Of a stretch of 64,000 nucleotides of DNA, positions 25,601-37,600 are shown piece after piece. This DNA is from Opisthorchis felineus (lineage: Eukaryota > Platyhelminthes > Trematoda > Opisthorchiida > Opisthorchiidae), in NCBI GenBank assembly GCA_004794785.1, contig SJOL01006429.1:342323-406322 (forward strand), read 5' to 3'. The translations under genes and the position numbers were made by a program. Each line of letters opens with the position of its first letter. The stretch's first letter is position 1. The notes beneath the pieces were generated by a model. That model worked only from the letters and a program-made list of their open reading frames with translations. It made no database searches and was not told where the DNA came from.

Positions 25601-28600
25601 AGGTCTAACGCATTGGAGCGCCGTGTGTGAGAGATCCAAATGTGTGAACGGATAAACAATGGATACATCGGTGGATGCACCAGGTGGATCTTCGACCTGC
25701 GTCGGTAATTTACGGACGGTTTGCTGCAATCAACTGTGGTTTTATTTGGTCTGTGACAGTAGTCTTGGAGCGCCGCTTTCTACACTGGTGCTCCAAGACG
25801 GCTAGGAGGGTTCTTTTAAACTCACTTCATACGCTTGCTTTGTCTACCACATATACTACGCTAAACAGCTATTACAGCGTGACGCCTTCAACCATACGCC
25901 ATCACAAATTTGATAACATATCTAATCATTCCTATTCTATGTCCTGGTTAGTTTCTTATCTTTACGTTCGTGGCTTTTTTTAACTCGTCTTCCATCAGAC
26001 TCGACATATTCGAAAAAGCGCTGACCCTCGCTCCGGACCGTGAAGGAATGTTGCGTTATGCCTTCCGTGTCGTCCTTACACTAATTGACAGCGCACGTCT
26101 TCGGAACCGCCTTCTCCGTATCATAGTTTCCGTGTTCATGTCTCGACCTTCGCCGACAGACGCTATCAATGTCTGTCAATGCCTGGTACTCATTGATGAT
26201 CCTCAGGTAAGTCTTTGTTGCACTTTAAGGATGTTATTACCTGTTAGGTTCATCCTCAGCTTGACGCAGCTGTCCCCCTTTAGAGAGACTATCTGAATGA
26301 ACTGACCAGAATAGTCCATTCTCCAAATTTACCAAATCTCTTCAAACCTCCATCAATCGATAATTAGCTCAGAGGGAGGATAATTTCACGAAGTGAGTGA
26401 AACTTCCATCTGAGAAGTCATCACTCGAGGAACCAGTCAATACGTGATCACGTGATATGGTTTCCGTGATTGAGGGATGAGTAGCAGTGCGTCCTGTTTA
26501 TTACATTGCTGATCAGCCGCTCGTGGCTAAGTGGTCAAGTGTTCAAACACTGATCGGAAGGCCGCGGGTTCGAGACTCTGAGTTTCGTGAGATACGCATT
26601 GCTGATGTTTCCCAACAAGCATGAAACAGCTGTACAGTGCTTATCGGCTCCTCAGCATAGTTTGGCTTCACTGACAGGATGGAATCCTCATTGAAAATGA
26701 CCAAATCTCCTCAAACCTCTGTCATTCTACGAGGGCCTGTTCTGAGGAATGGTCTCTTGGGGCGGGACAACTGTAGTTGGAGTCCTGTAGGTTCAGGCTT
26801 TAGTCCTCGGCTTCCCCCTGGGTGTTTTACAATAGACAGGAAACCGCGGAATCATGCTGTGAGGTAGGCTTGTGAAATTTCCATGTTGGGGGTGTTTTGC
26901 TTCCTTACTTTGAGGTGCGTGTTGCTATGATTTCCAGTGGAAGTTAGCCCAGCCGAGTTCTTTTTGTCGAATATAGTTCTTGATGTTAGTATGCCTACTG
27001 AAAGATACTGCGCTCACTCTCCCTAACTACCCTATCTCTATTATGCTCGTATGGTTGTTTTTAGTGCTCTTTGCAGGGAAATTATACTATGGCTGGGGAA
27101 GGAGTCGCTATTCATTGACAGCTGCAAGCCCGACTCGGGGAAACCACTGAGTATCTGTCACTGCCTCAAAGGGGTATTTTTTAGGAATAGGAATACCAGC
27201 AATGTATCTGGGAAGGCTCTTTGCTCGATTGCTGAATAAGCCATATGGTTTCCTGCATCTGTATTTTCTCCCTATTCCAGGCTACTGCAGACACACTGGA
27301 GCGCCTTCTACTCCAGTCGGCCGAAGGAGCTGTAACAGCCTACCAAATCGGTTTTGACCTGTACGAAAACTCTGCCCAGATGTTCCTTCATCGTGTTTCA
27401 GCCGCCCTGGCTAGAAGTGCCAAGCTCAGCAACATCTTCAATGCGATTGAGAAAGAAAAGCATAAAGATCAGAAGGCTGCCCCGATCATTGAAGCTTCCA
27501 GCGCGGGAAGTACTGCAGAGGCGACCAAAACCACTGATGATCAGCTAGAGAAAAAAGAGACCCAAGAGGGAGAGGACAGTGCTGCTGCGGAGACCAAGCC
27601 TACAGCCTCTGCTGCTCCACCGGTAGTCGTTGAACCTTTGTCGGAAACAGACAAGGAAATCAAAAAGCGTGTTGAAAACCTGATGAGTATTCTTTCGGGT
27701 GACAAGGTAACGTGTGACTCCTTTTTCCAAGAGTCGGAACGGCCAATAATGCATATGGTAGGGCTTCTACTGTAAGGTGAAGTGGATTTGTTTCCTACAC
27801 TAGTCCGACTCGGTTTTTGCCAAATATTGAGACAAACGCTGCTAGGTTTTCAAGTCATCAGCCTTCTGGGACTCAAACCCCAGTTGTCAAACATGTTTGA
27901 CAACTCTTGGTTTATCACTGATCGAACTTTCATCGTTATTTTCCTGTGAGTTTCTGCTTAGGTCTCATGAGAACTAGGGTCAAGGACGGGCCTTTCCTTT
28001 TGCTTCTTTTTCCACCTGTTGCAAATAAATCGTCCCCAACTGTGCGCACAATCCGCTGTGCTTTACCCGCTCATTTTTAATAGGTCATCGAGCTACATTT
28101 ACAATTCCTGATTCGGAACAACAAGGCTGACCTTCGTCTGCTTGAGCGCATCCGGGAAGAAGTCCGGCACTCAGTAACCCACAACGCCACTGTGTTGGCA
28201 AACGGTATCATGCATTGTGGAACTACGTCTGATCAGTTTCTCCGGGACCATCTCAGCTGGCTGGGAAAGGCTGTCAACTGGGCAAAGTTCACGGCCACTG
28301 CGACATTGGGAGTTATCCACAGAGGTTTGTTCTTGATTAAAGTAGATGAGTCTTTTGTAGCCCCTTTCTCGTGCGTAATATCTTAACCCTCGTGTTCGAG
28401 ACTGCCTGGTGGCTACGCACTAGAGTGGTGCTATATCTGAACGATGATACAAACTAGCAACCTGCAATTGCTTTCAGTTTCAACAATTCGAATATAAACA
28501 AACGTGTATCTGGACTGGGCTACCTCCTAACAACAGTTCCCCCAAAAAGCAATCTGCCGGTACTGGAATCCCTTTGTTGTTATTTTCATAAAACCTACTG

Positions 28601-31600
28601 AAGTATCCCTCCTTTTCAAGAAACCTCCATCTAGACAACATCTCGAAGAAAGTGACATTTTCAACAATTTCCAATTCCGTCTGCACCATTAGTGCAGCAT
28701 AACCTGCTTATAAATCTCCACGTAGGAAACTGCCTGAAGGACATAATTTCGAGATTTTAATGTTTTCCCGAAATGAATCCCTCAAAAATGGAGCTTTACG
28801 TGTACCGCGTAACACCCAAGCATGACTAAAACAACTACCATACGACTGGTTTTCGCTTTTATTTGTGACCTTGACCTTGTTCTACTCGCTAGCTAGATGC
28901 AAACGAACTGAGTTCTACTGTGCTGCAACGATCCAGGCCATAGTAAGTGATAGTTTACGGCCGAACGCGGCTCATTATTTATCCGATTCGCCAAAGGACA
29001 TTGGGGTGATTCAACTGGTAGCTCCACCACGCCGACGAAATGAAATTGTTAGCCACTGCAAACCGGCTCGTAGTCCACAACGAAGAAATCATGACCCGGG
29101 AAATGAGAAATCGTGAACTGAAAACCCATTTGCCTGCAATAAGATTGTTCTTATACGGAACTACCTCCTCCCGGGATTGGGGAAGAATGTCAAACGGTGG
29201 TCTTCCAAAGCAGTCTTGTGCGCCTCAGTAATTTTTCTGGGATGTTGATACTGTACTCATTTATTGGTGCTGTTGGCCTGTAAGGTCTGCATACAACCGT
29301 ACAGTAGCTAGGAGACAAAGATTTTACATCCCTTCTATGTTCTACCTTCGTTCTGGACCGAATCTCTAATTGAGCAATATCCAGGTGTTAGACTCAGTCT
29401 AGATACTTCCGTAGTTTTTCTCAGGCAGCTGAAATGCTGTACACGGCATTCAACCATTGCATCTTCGGTGAGCTGTGCAAATAGACTTTGGGATCAGGGC
29501 ACTATTTACCCTTAACCAGCTGACTGTGCTGAGTTAACTGTCGACAACTGGTACCAATCCGCTGGACGTAGGCCATTCTTCTGGTGCATGTGTCTGTTTC
29601 ATCAGTGACCTATTTGAAAAGTCCCTTAACGCTAGCCGACCGGATGGTGATCAATGAAGGTGAAGTTTGTATAGCTACTCTCCCCGGTAGACCCACGCCA
29701 CTAGTGGATCAGGATGCCATCCGCGACATCCTGTGCGTAGCTAACCGTCTTCGTTTCCCAAGCAGGCGATTAGCGGAACTGTGGAATCTAAAAACACACA
29801 GTTTGCAGCTAAGAATTAACAGTGTTCAATCAGGTGAAAAACGCTTGAAACCGATTGAGTAATCATCGTTTTCGGAAAAGTTTGGTAACAATCGGTAGAT
29901 TTATTGCTGGGCAACGTTTCGCTTTTGACACAAAAGCTTCGCCAGGCCAAGTGACTAGGACACGAGGTTGGTCGAGATTTAAGGCGGAAGGAGAACCAAT
30001 GGGCTAGTGCTACGACAGTTGTGTAAGAAAGATTCTGTGAACTCTGGTCGGGTTGGGATTTCCACCCCCTGTTTTTGCTAATGATTCTAAGTGAATTGAC
30101 AATCAGTCACGTGTCAACTCGGCTTATCGAAGACTCGAGTTTCTTCCCTTTTAGAGTTCGGCTGCAATGTATATCCTTGTCCTTGCCAGGGGTTGAACTC
30201 CGGACATCCAACATGCTTGCCTGAACACGCTGAACGCATGCGAATTATTACGTTTGTGCAGGTGAATGTGTTCACGCTTGAAAGATGTGCTCGGTTTCCC
30301 CGAGGGCTCACAGGACAACGCAGTAACCGTTCTAATTGTGTCGATCGATTGACCGCCCGTCAGGCGCTACGGACTTCGCTCCAATGTGAACAAAAACAGG
30401 GGGTGGAAATCCCAACCCGACCAGAGTTCACAGAATCTTTCTTACACAACTGTCGTAGCACTAGCCCATCCACACAGACGGACAGAAAGTGCAAACGAAG
30501 TTCAAGAGGGATCATCAAGTGAACCGAACCAGAAGAACTACACCCTAGGCTGGACCCAAATCCATTTGGGTTCCCCCATCGGCCCAACACTTGGTCACCC
30601 ACCCTAACACACAAAATCCTTCGGCCGACACCCAACATAGATTTAGCTTGACTTAGATGATTGGTTCTCCTTCCGCCTTAAATCTCGACCAACCTCGTAA
30701 CCTAGTCACTTGGCCTGGCGAAGCTTTTGTGTCAAAAGCGAAACGTTGCCCAGCAATAAATCTACCGATTGTTACCAAACTTTTCCGAAAACGAAAATTA
30801 ACAGTGTTGTTTTTCAGGAAACTGAGGCGGTTCTAAACCGACTGTCACACTACACGGTACCACTTTGAGGCTTTAACTAACAACGATGCGTACTTTCCGT
30901 GCTCCAACACCAAGGTAATCCACTGCCTTCCAAACATGGTTCTTTCCATAGGTCACGAAAAAGAGGCACTGCGACTGATGTCTGCCTACCTACCCAAAGA
31001 TGCCAGCGGATCTTCCGGTTCCGTCTACACTGAAGGTGGAGGCCTGTTTGCTCTTGGCTTGATTCATGCAAATCACGGTGGTACGATGACAGGTGGGTGT
31101 TCCGTTTCCGGCAAACTGTTTGGTTGCACACTAATCATTTGCTACATGGCACCAGTGTTACTGTGGGGCGAGATGGCTCAAGTGGTCAGAGCACGAATTT
31201 ACTGACCGGAAGGTCCGTGGTTCAAACCCGACCTCTGTCTCTCGACTTCCCCTGTCTAGGCTTGGACAACCTGACAGTATCCCAGCCCTCATGCTTCCTT
31301 CGGGTGGCATGGCAGCTAGGCACCGAAAGGGTGTTATAGCTGAATGATTACCTTATATTATCATATTACCAGTGTTGCTGTAGTAGCTGTTGGCCTATTC
31401 TAACATCTCAGGTCTCTTACTGACAGTATCAAGAACTTAATGACTGCACGATGGTAGTTCAATTTCGAAGCAGTACTTGTGATGATGCTGTATTGTTTCT
31501 ACGTTTGTTTACAGAATATCTACTTAACCAATGCAAAGAGGCTATCGCAGAACCTGTGCGGCACGGTGCCTGTCTTGGTTTGGGATTGGCCGCAATGAGC

Positions 31601-34600
31601 ACCGGTCGTGAAGACGTGTACGATCAGATGAAGTTGAACTTATACCAGGACGACGCAGTGACTGGTAGGTTGGGCTGTGTAGGAGACACTATTACACTGG
31701 TTTTGCTCCCGTTCGTTCAGTTACTACTACTTATATCAAACAAAACTCACTTTTCCAATCTTAACCATTACCATTGGGTTTGCATTTCCTGAATATAGGC
31801 GAAGCAGCTGCTATTGGCATTGGCCTTGTTATGTTGGGTACTGGTTCCACTCAGGCTATCGAGGACCTCCTCGGTTATGCCAAGGAGACAGCACACGAGA
31901 AAATCATCCGTGGAATAGCCTTGGGTATAGCCATGGTGATGTATGGTCGCGCGCAGGAAGCGGATGAGCTGATCGATCGACTGGCTGTGGTAAGCCCCCC
32001 TACCTGGTCTTCCTACTCGTCTTATGGTTTTCTCTAACTGGGGGATTTAGTGTCTCATGTCGCACTTTTCAGGACAATGATCCAATCCTACGATGGTCCG
32101 GAATGGCTACTGTCGCTATGGCCTATTGTGGCACGGGAAATAACAAGGCTGTGCAGCGGTTGCTGCATTCTGCAGTCAGTGATACGAATGATGATGTGCG
32201 GCGGTGGGCTGTCACTGCTCTCGGTTTTGTCATGTTCAAGTGAGTTTTTCTTGTCTATGCTCATCGTGCATCCCACCACACAATATCGCTGTCTAGGCCT
32301 AGGTAACTTGCCAATATCTCAGCGCTCATGTTTCCTTCGAGTTACATGGCCGTAAGGCATTAAAGGGGGCCATAACAGGACGATTATTATCGCTATTTTG
32401 CGTGTGCTTTCAATTTTTCTCCTTATTTCGCGAAGGTTTCACTGGGGATTTTCAGGCCGTATCTAGGTGTACGTTAGCGAAAAGGGGATATGAACGACAT
32501 TATGACGAGTAACCTGTTCATCTCGAATGATCCCATCTAGGTTTGGAAAACCTGGTAGTGCCTCAGCTCTCTTGCTTCCTTGGCAGCTAGGTATAGAATG
32601 GGTGCTACAGGTGAAAAAAGTTTGGTCGCGATACTCCCTGCCTGGCCTTATCTCTTTGTTCGTGTATTGCACACCCGTCATACTGTCCCTCGACGTATGT
32701 GTCATCCGCCACAAGAACCACCAACTTAGTACGACTACTTTTGACAACAGCTGTTTTATCAGCAAGGCGTGTCACTTCCACACCGACTTTAGCCCCAACC
32801 AACTGTTATGATTGAGCGTTAGTAGCAGTCACTCAACGGGTCCACGGAAATAGAAGGGGAGAGGGGACAAGGCACTACCCATTTCACTTGAGCCGTAGTA
32901 AGCTTCCTGTAAAGGCTTGTTCTAGAGTGATTTACTGGGTGGAGAAAATTGTTGCTGTTTCGTTAACAAAGCCCACTGCAAACTGGTAGTGTACTAACGA
33001 AGGTGCTGCGTAAAACCAGGAGGCTCCTGGCTAGTTCCGGTTAGATAAGACAGTTAGCTGGAACGGTTCACAAACAGTGTAAAGACAAAGGTTACAGGCA
33101 AAATGTACAAAATTAAAGTGCACTGTAATGCCTTCTATGAACCAGTGTAGCCTCGTCTTCATTGCCTGTTTTGCTCATGCAAAGTTTGCCAATAGGCCCG
33201 AAACGAAACTTCGAAGCCCTCGACTGCCGCCACTTTTCCGAGTAAACGAGTGACGTTACAGGGCGGGTACATTATAGTTCTTATCAGCATAATCGACGTG
33301 TTGGGCACTGTGGAGTGGCAGAAAATGGGTGTTTTCTACCAATCACAAAGTGACCACCCAAACCAAATTACGAAGTTCACGTGTGAATTCTAGTCACTGA
33401 AGATTAGGATGATCGCGTAGACACAGTTGGATTAAATAGGCTATTTTTGAGTGTCGGATCGCTTTCCTTGTGGCACCTCGCGCGTGCTTTCAGAACTGCA
33501 CATCGCTTGACTGAAGCGTGCACCTGGTTACGACTTCTATGTAGGCTGTTTTTAACGGGCAATTTTACCTTCCAAATATAGTTTTGGTGACTTTCTCCGC
33601 ATTTTGCTGAGGACGCTGCAACACAATTACCAACCAAAGTTCATGACTTCTATGTATTCAGTTTATTGGCATGGGTTTAAGCGTCCTGAACCTGTCGGTG
33701 TGACGCCTCCCAGGATGGGGAGGCGCTGCAGGTTACGGCTACCAATCGGTGTCAATGGGGTCTTTTCCAGTTTCTGTCCAGATTGCTTGAACGAGTTTCT
33801 GGAGGTGTAGACACCTCGGGATGATTGCGGTTGGCTAGCACCAAGTCCCTTCCCTGTCCACTTTTATTCTTCCCTTCAAATAAATCGCGCAAAGCACCAG
33901 TGTTGAACATTGATGTTATGATGCCGATGATGTGGGCTGGCACGTGGTCGTTTCATTTGCGCTCATGTTTCTGCTTTAACGAGTCACAGTGGAGTGGAAG
34001 TGAAGCGCCAGTGTCACCCTGATTAATTGTTTGGCACCGGAAAAGATGTCTGGATACAGAGTTCACTAATTGATTTCACTAACATGCTTATTGACATTCA
34101 GGGTTTGTTCTAGTCTGTAAATCACTATTACGTCTGTCTAATGACTGCCATTGTGTCACCTTAGCAGATATCAATAAGATGAGCCCCACTCTCCGCTAAA
34201 CATGTCGCCGGAAGTGGTTTGAATTCGCTTTGATCTGTTGTCTGTCGTTGTTTTTCTCAGGACTCCTGAACAAGTCCCCGCCTTGGTCTCACTACTTACT
34301 GAATCTTACCACCCGCATCTCCGATACGGTGCTGCAATGGCTATGGGAGTTGCGTGTGCAGGTACCGCGTTGAAGGAAGCGACGACTCTTTTGGATACCC
34401 TCTGTGAGGGTACGGTGCCGTTTGTGCGCCAAGGTGCCCTAATCGCCAGCGCAATGGTACTCATGCAACAGAATGCAGTCACATGCCCAAAGGTACAATT
34501 CTCTGTTATTTTTTAATAGTTGTATTTTTTGGGATGTGACCACGCAGAGCGTGCGCAACATCTTGCGCCGAAGATAGGCACGCAAGTAATTTCGGTCGGA

Positions 34601-37600
34601 TCCTACCTCCTTAGTAGGACAGTCATTGCTGCACAGGTTCTGGGCACTTCCTGAAACAATTCCCACTACCTGACCAATGATGGCTTTATTCAAGTAATCG
34701 TTCCGTCCCCATGGATAACGTTGTTGGACTTTTTGTTCCACGAAATTTCGGCATCTTATGATAACGAATGCTCCACACAACAAAAAGCGCATTTCTTGCG
34801 ATAGCAAGACGGCTTCTAAACTTACACCAAAAACCTCCGACTGTGCGCACTTTTGTTTGAACAGTTGTTCTGTCCTAATGCGTTTTCTAAGTTGTACTCG
34901 TTGGAAGTGTATGTATCGATCTTCAGCCCCTGGATAACGTTCCCGATGACCATTACGGAACCGATATGTAGGGGTCCCCTGTGAGATGTGTACCAACCGC
35001 TTGCATACACGGTAGAGAGTATGGAGGCAGGCGGAATTGGTTGCTGGCGTTTTGGCCCCCAATACTCGCACATCAACGGGTTGTTACACCCGGCGAAGAG
35101 TCGTCACGGGTTCGTTGGGTCACAGTCACTAGGCCGTCCCAGGTTTCCAATCCCTTTCACTTGAGCAAGCCTCAACCGATTGGGACCAATAAAAAGTCAA
35201 ATTTTTCTCTTTTTTTTCAGTTTCTAGTTCTGAAACCGCCTGTATGCAGATGATCAGGACAAGGGCGGACAGCCGGTTTGAAGACACGGGGTTCGAACTG
35301 GATCGCTGAACTAGAGACTAAGCCGACCGGGTCGCCCGTAGTCACGTAGCCCACTGCCTTTGTCAGTATGCAGATGTCTAGCTTGGGTTGAACCTGAAGG
35401 AATCATGGGGCCACCTCCGAATAGACCAATTGTTGAGGAGCCCCGTAAGTAAACAGTAGACAGTCGGGATAGGGCACGGAAGTTATTCAATAATACTGTC
35501 CCTTAATACCTCTACGGTTTCTCTGGATCTGCAAGCTGAATTCACCAATGAAAAGCGTTTGAGGCTAAGTGGGGAGACTTTCCCCACTCCCGGTGGCTTT
35601 TGCTGGCAGGTGGGGTTGCAACCCACCAAACCCGTGTGAAATTTCGTAGAGCCTCATAACAGTTATCTTCTTGTGTTTTTCAGTTTCGTTCGTTTGAATA
35701 CTGTTCTGTTGCCAATCTGATCATTGTTACAGAGCAGTGTTTGACCGGTGTCCTGAACAAGACTGACCTCAGATCTTGAGGTGTGAGTGGCCATCGAGAC
35801 TTCTGTGATTCGGACAGCCACATGGACTTTGACTTTTCCCCACCTAGGCTAGGGCAAGGTGACCATATCTCAGCCGACGTACTTCTTGCACAGCTACTGG
35901 CCTCGATTTTGGCTTTTTTCTGAGTACCGTTCGTCTTTGACAAGGACGTTCCATCATTTAGCCAGATTTTATTTGGGAGGTACCATTTGCACAAACAACT
36001 TTATACCAAGGGATGGTTTGTGAGTTTCTTGGGGGGGGGGTGCGTTGGGTTTTCAATGTCTACTGATTGGAATGCATCAACAGCTGTAAATTACACCCCA
36101 ATGTTGTTCACTTCTCAGGGGAAAACTTCCTATGCACAATTCACTAGTCTGGCACTTGGATTTCAGCCACTTTTATTCAACTTTTATGTTATAGTCGGTA
36201 GAATTCCGCGAAAAGTGTCTCAAAATCATTGGGGACAGGCATGAAGATTTGCTGGCCAAGTTTGGTGCCATTCTCGCCTGTGGAATTTTGGATGCCGGAG
36301 GTTGCAATATGACTATTTCGCTGCAGACCCGAACAGGTACAGTTGACGACAAGTTTATTCTTCGTATCTAGGGCCCGTTTATACTCACCGCCATATTCAA
36401 ACAATTGTTAATCCCAATTTTGTGTGATCTATCTCGGTGACAGAATCACGCACAGAAGAATAAGGGTGTGCTGATTTTACGGTTCCGCTGTTGCATCATA
36501 ACGGTTGGGGTCGTGTGCACAAAACTCGACAGCTGTGCCATCGGTCTTCGATTTTCGAGGATCATCCGTTTTGGCCAGCGAAAAGTCAGATTAGTGTTTC
36601 TCGGTCGGACTTTGTCCCGTCGTGACAAAAGCTATCGTTATTCCATATATCCGCTTTTCTTGTCGACAACGAGTTCCCCTCAAGGACTAAGAGCCCCTTG
36701 AACACTCCTTCGTATTTTTCGGCTGCCAATGGTGCCACTTTTTGGGCACAATTGGCAGTGTTTTTATTCTAGGTCTCTCTATCTTGTTTAAGCAGTCAGC
36801 TTAGGAAAAATCAAACTTTTAGTCTGTTTATGTCCCGGTCGATAGATTTATGTTCCTGTCCAGCTCAGCTCTCTGAAACAGGTGATGGCAGCTGCTGTCG
36901 AACTAAATTTTGGACACAAACCGCTCGTTGGTCCCCTACATCCGTTGTTACATCTTCCCCTAATGACCTCTATCTAGTATAGCTCGCTTGCGGTATATCC
37001 TGCATCAATTAGTTTCACTCTGTTCTTGTTGGTGGTTTTGATGCGCGTACAACATCAAAACTGCTTGAACCATGTCAGGATGAGATTACCATGTTTATTA
37101 GGAGATTGCACTAGTCGTCTTCCCCTTATTTTTATATCCGTTCAGATTCCAAAGAGATTTTGGTGTTGATTTGCATATATTTACCCTGTCGGTCGCAGTT
37201 TCATATGAGTATGCTGTCCACTCGGATCTATGACAGCCTGTGAACATCATTGTCCAAAAAATAGGGGTTTCCAACGGATGCAAAAACTCTGATAGGTCCC
37301 TCGAATTCCCAGATAAAGTCTTGGGCCCTGCAGTCGAACACTTTCGCAAAAACGAGAGTGGGTGTGAGAGAGCATTATTCTAAGCTTTTGGAGCGCATTC
37401 GACGATCAAACTGACTTTTCTAGGAAACGAAAATACTTAGTGGAATTCTAAGGAACATCCACCGGGCGCTCGTTATTGTTAGTTTTGTAAGCACTGGACG
37501 GGCGCATCGACTCTGAACTGCCTTACAGCCCGGACACAACCAGTGGTTAATAACCAGCTATCCTTTACCTCTATTGTTCAATGGCGTCAATGTCCCACAA

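Larger units (their letters stand above)
20173..25998 (+). other. PSMD1 intron 3 (5826 bases)
   Basis: Holds two SINE copies (20712-20970 and 21430-21612), a LINE endonuclease remnant on - (about 22850-23330) and repeat B copy 1 (about 25390-25515). A 163-codon + frame at 24092-24583 and a 145-codon frame at 22403-22840 have no motif I know, and I do not call them genes. Confidence 0.8.
28325..30951 (+). other. PSMD1 intron 6 (2627 bases)
   Basis: Holds a SINE tail scrap (about 28387-28452), an unexplained 92-codon frame at 29584-29862, and the fold-back repeat at 29814-30808. Confidence 0.75.
32240..34260 (+). other. PSMD1 intron 10 (2021 bases)
   Basis: Holds two SINE bodies without heads and repeat A copy 2. 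The remainder (about 32620-33680) shows nothing I recognise. Confidence 0.75.
34493..36194 (+). other. PSMD1 intron 11 (1702 bases)
   Basis: Holds a SINE scrap at 35823-35905, a run of ten G at 36031-36040 and a possible tRNA-like segment on - at 35270-35335 (AGTTCGAACCCC B-box-like). A 210-codon - frame at 34439-35071 overlaps exon 11 and lacks any motif. Confidence 0.65.

Noticed and set aside
26515..26590. Functional tRNA gene
   Set aside because: A and B boxes are present but the acceptor ends do not pair, so I call it a tRNA-like repeat.
29584..29862. 92-codon frame as a gene within intron 6
   Set aside because: No motif, short, and directly beside the fold-back repeat; likely chance or repeat-derived.
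34439..35071. 210-codon frame on - overlapping PSMD1 exon 11
   Set aside because: Partly antisense to a proven exon; no motif; the rest lies in intron 11.
35270..35335. tRNA gene on -
   Set aside because: Good B-box-like GTTCGAACCCC but the A-box region is poor and stems do not close.
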